Of a DNA stretch of 64,000 nucleotides, positions 56,662 to 64,000 are shown one piece after another. The DNA comes from Antedon bifida (lineage: Eukaryota > Echinodermata > Crinoidea > Comatulida > Antedonidae): contig OY727099.1 in the NCBI GenBank assembly GCA_963402885.1, forward strand, positions 19,053,001 to 19,117,000. The letters run 5' to 3'. The stretch's first letter is position 1. The number at the start of each line of letters is the position of its first letter. The position numbers and the translations under genes were made by a program. The notes below the pieces were generated by a model. That model was given only the letters and a program-made list of their open reading frames with translations. It searched no databases and was not told the origin of the DNA.

Positions 56662-58034
56662 CATGTTTTCTATTAAACCAGATCGTGTATAGGCTTAGGT
56701 ACATTAGGCATGTTACTTGCTGGCTTCTCCGTCGGAAGCTAATCGTGTATAGGCTTATGTAGATTAGGCATGTTGCTGTTTTTGACTGTGACAAATATCC
56801 GTGTTCTCTCAGAGATAAAATGCAAGTATGTCAATCACATGCTATCAAATCAGAAAAATTAATAAAGCTCTATCTAACACTATCAAACTAATTTTGATAA
56901 AAAAAGTGTGATGTTCCCAAATATGGTAGTGATAATATGATGCCATCATGTCCATATGGGCACACCATTTTTTGTTCGCATAAAGTTTTATATTTTAGAA
57001 AAAATAATAATAATTACATGTTTGTATGTAAGTTTGTTTGTCATCCTTGAGTATGCCAATCGATATATTGATCAAATTGAGCTGAAAATAACATGCACTC
57101 AGTCACTCTGCATTTTCTCAAGTATTTTTCTCATTTGTATACGTGCTTTAATTCATTTGAATATCAGTTTATGAATTATTCCTTGTTAGACCAGTGAAGC
57201 TTCATAATTTAATATTGAATATTGTGTCTAATGTAATATGGATGTGTACTGTACTTGAGTAGTGATGTGTAAGGTAATCAATATTAATCAATATACGATA
57301 CTAATTGATTACTTTAAGATAATGTATGTTTAAATTATTGTTTGTGAATTACTGTTAGTGAGAATGCTTAATGAGTTGGCTTGAGGCCGACTTGACTTGG
57401 GGCCGACTTGACTTTGGCCGAGACGGTTTAGGGCCGAGTTGGATCGAATTCTATTAAACGTATAAAGGAGGATTGTTTGACGAGATGAAAGTGAAGTCTG
57501 GTCTTTGTTTTTCAATGAAAACTGGAACCTTTTACAGGATTTGTTGGATCGATTGATAATGAAATCAGGAAATTTGAAAGCAGATGTGCAAAGGAGAAAG
57601 ATCCTGAAATTGCTACGCACGTAGTATTAGAGCAGTACATTGACAGTTATAGCAACTGCTCCATACAAAGATGGTAAAATATTGGAGAGATGGCTTTCCT
57701 AAACACCATCATTACACCAAAAGAACATTACCAACTAGAGGGAGGCATGTCTCTCAGTGTCTAAGAACGCTTTAGAGTTGAAAAAAAACCCATCACTTGA
57801 ACCTTACGCCATTAAAGAACATAGTTTCCTCACTTGTTGTACCATAATCTGTAAAAAATGACATCATGAAAAATTCATCGATGAAGATTTATATAAACAT
57901 TTGTCAAAACCGACTTTCTATTGACATCAGTATAGTATTTGAGACCGAATGAAAGCTAAATTCAAAAGCTTTGGTACATGGATGCATAAAACAAAGATTT
58001 CAGTTGGAGATTAGGCCATTAAACTTAGTGAAGA

Positions 58035-58605
58035 AAGACAACTATCAAGATTTCTTGTCATACAGCATTCTCGACCAGAGTTCTTGCCAAAACTTGAAAC
58101 AACGATAGGAAACTATGGATTGGCCATCATACCAAGATCTTTATTTGCTAACGATGGATCACTACTTATACCAAGTGATAAATCAAGTCTAATACCTTTG
58201 AAAGTGATGAGCAATTCAAAAAGAAGGTCTACTCACACCGATGAACATTCCCCTTCTAGTACTATATGATCATGCATCACATATTAGTCTTCAACTCATC
58301 AATTATGCAAGAGAAAATGACATACATTTGTATTGCCTCCCACCGCACACAAAAAATTATCTGTAACCTAAATTTAATTGTAATTGGCTAAATCTGTTTT
58401 CCGATCATTGAAATCTGAATACAACAAAGCATGCGAAAAGTTCTTCAAGAAACAATCCAGGCAAAGTAATAACACGGTTAAACTTTTGCAGAATATTGAA
58501 AGACGTGTATGTTGTTTCATGCATTATGGCGAATGCTGCTATAAGCGGGTTTTCTGCAACGGGTATATATACATTTAATCCCGATGCAGTTCGCAAGATT
58601 TAAAT
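58035..58605 (+). pseudogene. Pogo-like transposase fragment A (R5)
   Basis: Same content and breaks as 28830-29400. Confidence 0.72.
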
Positions 58606-58629
58606 TTTGGATTTAAAGAACAAGCCATC

Positions 58630-59214
58630 ACAGATATATAATGCCGATGAAACCAAACTTAGTTTGGTGCACAATCTATCAAAGATTCAAGATAGATCAA
58701 GATAGAGAACTATCCAGTGTAAAATAAGTGGAAACAGAGTGAGAATGTAATAGTGCTAGCCTGTGCAAATGCTGCAGGGTTATTTACCACCCTTGATTAT
58801 TAAAGGCCAGCGACTGAGCGATTCTGTAATGCAGAATGCTCCTGTCGATTCTTTCTTTGGTGTCAGCAAATCACTGTTCATTGATACGGAGTTGTTTGAC
58901 ATGTGGTTTAGAAAGTATTTTGTTGGTGCTCCTTTCCACCGAACACAAAAAATCATCTGTAACCTTTGGGTAAATTTGTTTTCCAATCATTGAAATCTGA
59001 ATACAAGAAAGCATGTGAAAAGTTCCTTAAGAAAAATCCAGGAAAAAACACGGTTAAACTTTTACGGAATATTGAAAGATGCGTATTGCTGCTACATATA
59101 AGCGGGTTTTCTGAAACTGGTATATATCCTTTTAATCCAGATGCTGCTGCTGAGTTTCTACAAGCTTCAACTGTAGAGAACATTTTCGCGGATAAGCCTG
59201 TTAAATCAAATTAA
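58630..59214 (+). pseudogene. Pogo-like transposase fragment B (R5)
   Basis: Same content and breaks as 29425-30009, with FRKYFV for FRKFFV. Confidence 0.72.
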
Positions 59215-59689
59215 GTCAATCCACAGGATCAACTCTTTCATGATTCGGCTGAACAAATTGCTTATGCCCTTTCTACTGATGGTAATGTCAACTGCAATTC
59301 CACAGACAACCCTGGGCCAAGTATGTTTATCTACTCCTCTCTACCACTCGGATGGTACTTGGTTACATTCCAACAAGAATATTTATGTTAGTGTGGTATA
59401 CATTACTTTTAGCTTTTTGATTCTTTTACTTTTAATTGATTTACAGCATTTTGGAATGCTATTAAGTATTGTGTTGATTTGTTTTCGACTTAAAATGTGA
59501 ATAGACACCACATTTACTCTCGATAGGGTAATCGGGAAATGCCTGTGGTCCTCTATTTGTTTATAGGATTAACCATTTTTATATACTCGGATGCCAATAG
59601 AGACACAATTTAATACCATAGTGCGGTATTTAGGGGGAGGGGCAAGAAAACTGTAAAACAAATTAAATCTTCCGCAAACGGAACAGACC

Positions 59690-60480
59690 TCACAGAACGC
59701 CTTTGAGGAATTGAAAGCGCAATTTGGTGAGGTGTTTTTTGCCGGGAATCCGCTTGCTGAATTCTATGAAAGAGTCCAATATCCAGCAGAGACTCCTTCA
59801 ATATATGCCGTAGAGCTAGAAGGACTTCTGAGAGAGGTGGAAGAAAGAGTGCAACATCAAATGGTTGATGGCGACCATTATGCTGACGCAACAGTTTATG
59901 AGGGGAGTAGGAGATGCGCATGTAACACAGAGACTTCCTCCCATGAGACCAAGATCTATGATATTCAAAGAGGTAAAAGCAGAACTCCGTCTTATGGAAC
60001 GGGAGAACAAGACTACAAAAACTGTACAACAACAGTCAAATCAAGTTGACCGTCCAGAAAAAACGAAACTAGACAATTTAACAAAAGCAGTGAACGATTT
60101 AAAAGAACAGTTTACACAACTGCTGTCTATAACAATAAGCCCAAGCGAGACCTGATTTCATAAGTGCCCAACAAGATGAAAATCAAGAACTTATAAGGTG
60201 CAGAAAGTGCGGACAAGAAGGTCATATTGCCGTTGGATGCAGAATTCCGTTAAACTACAATGTTCCACGGTGGAGATGTGCACCGCGGGACCAACACCAC
60301 GAGTAAGCCTTAACAAGGTAAATACTTCTAATAATGTTTCCTCTTTTCGTAGTTCTCTTATAGGAGAGCCTAATGAGGATATCGTAGAAATTAATGGCGT
60401 CACCTATAGGTCGTTAATAGACTCCGGGTCCCAGATAACATCAATTACTGAAACTCTGTGGAAAGCTTATCCACAATTAT
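59690..60480 (+). pseudogene. Ty3-like Gag and protease fragment (R5)
   Basis: As R2; DSGSQITS is kept. Confidence 0.72.
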
Positions 60481-61016
60481 GCAAACTAAATTTAAATCAT
60501 CTTATTATTATATCGCATGAGGGCGGGCATTTGTGTAGGATGTGCTATGCGATTGCATTCTGTGTAGCGTGGGTAATTTATAGCGTGCTTACTACATGTG
60601 CGTTCTTTCTCTCATTGGACTCATTTGAAGTAACACGTCTAACGATTGTTGTCTTCAGATTTTAACATACAGCTATTTGTCTTGGGTGTCTTTTGGACAC
60701 ATTTAAGAGTCACATTTAGAGATTCTTTCAAATACTGTACTCGAGTCGAAGTTGCAGATTGTGTTTTGATCGACGTAATAACTGGTTTTTTTCCATAACG
60801 AGGACATTGGTTTAATATTCAAGATAAAGCTTTCAACATCCTGACGTAAGTGAGTACGTTCTCTTGATCTTTGGCTTAGTATAATAGAATGGTAACGACG
60901 ACGTGTGAGGTAAGCCTGTGCGGACATTCGTTTGTCGTTTATTGTGAGGAATCGGAATTTTCTGGCATGCGCCTAGATCCAAAACACTATCAATAAAGTG
61001 TACAATTTTCCTCGAT

Positions 61017-62167
61017 TTGTCTACGTCACCAGACATTGTTTACATTCACATCGGCGAAAATGATATTGGTGAACGTTCAAACGATTCAATTGTCCAAAAC
61101 ATTGTTAATCTCCTTGGGCTTGGTGTAGAATGTCAGGGATATGACCGTTTGGGCCGCCGACAAGTTGAGCCGCCGCTAGTTTCTATGAAACGCCCACCGC
61201 GTCTTTTACTATATTCCGTGTAATGATTACGCCGTCAAGCAGTAGGCTCACAGTAGTAGACCTGTTGGCGTTTTTTAAAATGCAAAATACAAACGTGCAA
61301 AAAAGTAACGTATACAAACTTTATTGTTTTTCAAGGTTTTAACAGTTAATAAAATCAAAATATATTGTGATTTATGTACAATTAACCAAATTTTATATTT
61401 AAAATTCATGCCTGTACCTGAGCTTTAATATAAATACTGTAATGACATTACATGTAATTTCTAGCTACAGTACTTGTACTTTAGCCTAGGAAACCTTAAC
61501 TGAACATAAATATATTTTTTTCACCGTATGAAATTTTATTACGTAATATTTATTGCTTTCAGAGAACATTACAATTTATAAAATATATAATTGAAAATAA
61601 ATATATCTATACAGTATATTACTTATCTATTATCTTATTTACAGAATAAATTTAATTTAATGTAAATATAATGAAACAATCACGATTTTTAATCCCGTTA
61701 TTTTAATTTTGGTTACACAGTATTACTTTAAAAAAAATCTCTGTACTATAGTACAGGGATTTTTTTAAATTTATGTGACAAACATTAGTATTCGATGACA
61801 CAAGTTTAATAATATTTAATTTTAGCAATTAGACAGACCTACTTTACATACAGTACTTTCACTTATAAATGTGTCCAACATCACTATTAATTAAACTTGT
61901 TACGTCGTAAATTATAATATTATAAAACAACGAGCACCGGCGAAAGTTAGCATTTGGCGTTCCATAGAAAATAACGTTTTTCTGGCGGCGGCTCAACTTG
62001 TCGGCGGCTCAACTTGGCCTAATCCGAATGTCAACGTGTGCTAGTTAGCCAAATGCTGAAACGGCATCCCCGTTGTGTGGGTCACACCTTTAACGATCGG
62101 GTCTCTGTCATTAATCAAAAACTTCAGTCAATTTATGCCGACGGTTGCGCGGCGGTTTTCCGTAATC
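61017..62167 (+). pseudogene. SGNH-domain fragment split by a transposon (R5)
   Basis: The R2-type SGNH frame is interrupted after GLGVECQ at 61135 by an 890-base element and resumes at 62026. Confidence 0.65.
61136..62025. mobile_element. Non-autonomous inverted-repeat element, 8-bp target duplication GAATGTCA
   Basis: Flanked by GAATGTCA at 61128-61135 and 62026-62033. The ends are imperfect inverted repeats of about 44 bases sharing GCCGCCGACAAGTTGAGCC. GGCGGCTCAACTTG is repeated twice at the right end, so the termini have nested short repeats. No frame. An 8-base target suggests the hAT group, but the terminal bases are not decisive. Confidence 0.8.
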
Positions 62168-63168
62168 AGTGAAACCAATAAAACCAAAATACGATTTATA
62201 GATTATTGTCAAGAAGGACTCCGGTGTAAAAATAGATAAAAACGTGTAAAGAACTTCGGGGAATGGTGTACATTAGGAGAAGAGATGTGGTTACGTTACT
62301 AAAGAAATTATAGGGCGTTGATTCATGACTCATTGGCTAGATAATGGACAAAGCTTTCCATTTACGTCTCCATTGTTGTTATAATATGGCTTTCATTGTT
62401 TTTATTGGGACTGGCCAAGTCTCTATAGCATCGTGTTACATAGGCCTAATATAACATAGTTAAAATTAAATGTAAATAAAATAATATATGGATTACGTAC
62501 ATGAAATAACGTATTATTGCTTCTTATATTTTTTCCAAGTCGCACTAGCTAGGCATAGTCTCAAGCACGCATTGCATAGCCCTAATATAACAGTTAAAAT
62601 TAAATGTAAACAAAATAATATATGGATGTTACTGTACTTGAAATAACGTATTATTTATTGCTTCTTATATTTTTTTCCAAGTTGCACTAGCTAGACATAG
62701 TCTCAAGCACGCATTACATAGGCCTAATATAACAGTTAAAATTAAATGTAAACAAAATAATATATGGATGTTGATACTTGAAATAACGTATTTATATTGC
62801 TTCTTATATTCTTTCTATAGTTTGATTCTACAATAGCCTCAAGTTACAACTCTGCAATGAAATATTACATACATTGTAAATGTATACATAAAATGACTTT
62901 ACAAAAACACAATATAAATAAAATGTTCAAATATATATTTGCACATAAAAAGTGTAGGCCTACAAAAATCCAATGTATAATAATGAATCCCCGTAGCTAA
63001 AGTGGAACATTCGAAACGTCACCAGTCTGTTCTGGATCAACTGTTGGTCAAATACAATCCACGATTTAATGCAAAATGCACCCCTATTTTTTTTCGAATG
63101 GAATAACCCTTTAAAAAAAACCCGGTAACTAAAATGCCCGTGATCCGTTTTTTATTAGATGGAATCAT

Positions 63169-63690
63169 TTGTTCGGCGATTTGAATATTGCTGTTCCTGA
63201 ATTATTTCCAATAGTTATCGCCATGGAAGTTTGGGGCTCGGCATTAGCTAACCGCTATATCTTGTTTTTCTGTGATAATTCAGCAGTTGTTGCTGTTATC
63301 AATAAGAAATCCGCTAAAGATTTGCTGTTTTTACGACTTATACGCCGTTTGGTTCTGGTTTGCCTCCGTTACATTATACAGTACATTTCCGTGCCTCACA
63401 CATTCATGGAGTCTAGAATATTTTGGCAGATTTTCTATCAAGAGGGGAGTTTTTACGTGCTCTAAAGTCTTTTCTTGACCTTAGCTCACTCCGTTAATTG
63501 TTCCTTCTTGTCAGATTTACATTTGGAAATTTTTTTGTTTAGGTATTGTGTGCACAGGTTCTCTGGATGCTGCTCCTCTCAATAAAGAAGCTGTATCACT
63601 GATACAATCATCGTTGGCACCAACGACCGTTGCGGCGTACCAACGTAGTACAGTATTAGGAAACTCGCGGCCTACAGCGACAAGGTAAAG
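63169..63690 (+). pseudogene. DIRS-like RNase H and recombinase start (R5)
   Basis: As R1 and R4, with the uninterrupted GT-containing end (empty Penelope site). Confidence 0.72.
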
Positions 63691-63859
63691 GAAACGTGTT
63701 TATGATGTTTTTAAAATTAAAGGTTATATAACACAAATGGTTACAATAATGTTATTTTACCGTTTTTAAAACCCCATAAAAAGCGAAATATGTTTTAACA
63801 ACTGATATTTTAGGTTTTTAAAACTCTTCAAATTAACGTTTTAAATATGAAAAATAGCG

Positions 63860-64000
63860 TTTCACGTATTATATTTTGTGAAATTTATATATTATTAGGG
63901 ATGTTACTGGGTTACCTGTGTTTTATTATTATGCCATGTTTTCTATTAAACCAGATCGTGTATAGGCTTAGGTACATTAGGCATGTTACTTGCTGGCTTC
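63860..64000 (+). repeat. Tandem array unit R6, first bases only
   Basis: Matches the start of R2 to the window end, so the array continues to the right. Confidence 0.9.

Larger units (their letters stand above)
56587..63859 (+). repeat. Tandem array unit R5 with 890-bp insertion
   Basis: Like R2/R4 in its SGNH and Gag regions, but with an empty Penelope site, a direct junction to R6 and its own insertion at 61136-62025. Without this insertion it is about 6.38 kb. Confidence 0.92.

Overview
The window is AT-rich metazoan nuclear DNA. It carries a Wntless (WLS) gene, chromodomain-bearing Polinton integrase, Penelope-like, DIRS/Ngaro-like, Ty3-like and pogo-like transposon remains, and long stretches of satellite DNA. 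These fit a marine invertebrate. An echinoderm-like deuterostome is my guess from repeat style, not a demonstrated assignment. I saw no prokaryotic operons, rRNA, tRNA or CRISPR, although I could not screen for RNA genes systematically.

Region 1 (1 to about 9.1 kb) is most of a Polinton/Maverick (adintovirus-like) element. A protein-primed DNA polymerase B fragment runs rightwards, cut by the window edge. It is followed by a packaging ATPase, a small basic protein and a conserved Polinton protein. Converging from the right on the minus strand are an adenain-like protease (frameshifted), the major capsid protein, a basic amphipathic virion protein, a penton-like minor capsid protein, a DDE integrase with chromodomain, and a PC4-like single-stranded DNA-binding protein with its own TATA/Inr promoter. 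The virion module is largely open. Protease, polymerase and ATPase would normally act together in replication, maturation and packaging, and integrase in insertion.

Region 2 (about 11.3 to 17.7 kb) is the left half of a second, diverged Polinton in the opposite orientation. It has the same gene order (polymerase, ATPase, basic protein, conserved protein), is cut off inside the last gene, and its polymerase is broken by several frameshifts. The polymerase has a long acidic N-terminal extension with an internal tandem repeat.

Region 3 (17.7 to 24.5 kb) is satellites, minisatellites and dispersed repeats with no intact gene. It includes a decayed SGNH-domain fragment.

Region 4 (24,476 to the window end) is a tandem array. 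A unit of about 6.4 kb, here called R, occurs as R1 (partial), R2, R3, R4, R5 and R6 (start only). R is a mosaic of decayed coding fragments: pogo-like transposase (two pieces), Ty3-like Gag and protease, a DIRS/Ngaro-like SGNH domain, and RNase H plus the start of a tyrosine recombinase. A WLS-bearing segment sits at every other junction (after R2 and after R4), giving a higher-order period of 16,416 bp between the starts of R2 and R4. WLS copy 1 is an intact 556-codon single-exon reading frame. WLS copy 2 is almost identical but is interrupted by a 1,641-bp inverted-repeat DNA transposon. R2 and R4 carry the same Penelope-like insertion with a GIY-YIG reading frame, and R5 carries a different 890-bp inverted-repeat element. 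All R copies share the same disablements, so the array grew as passive segmental duplication rather than by transposition of R.
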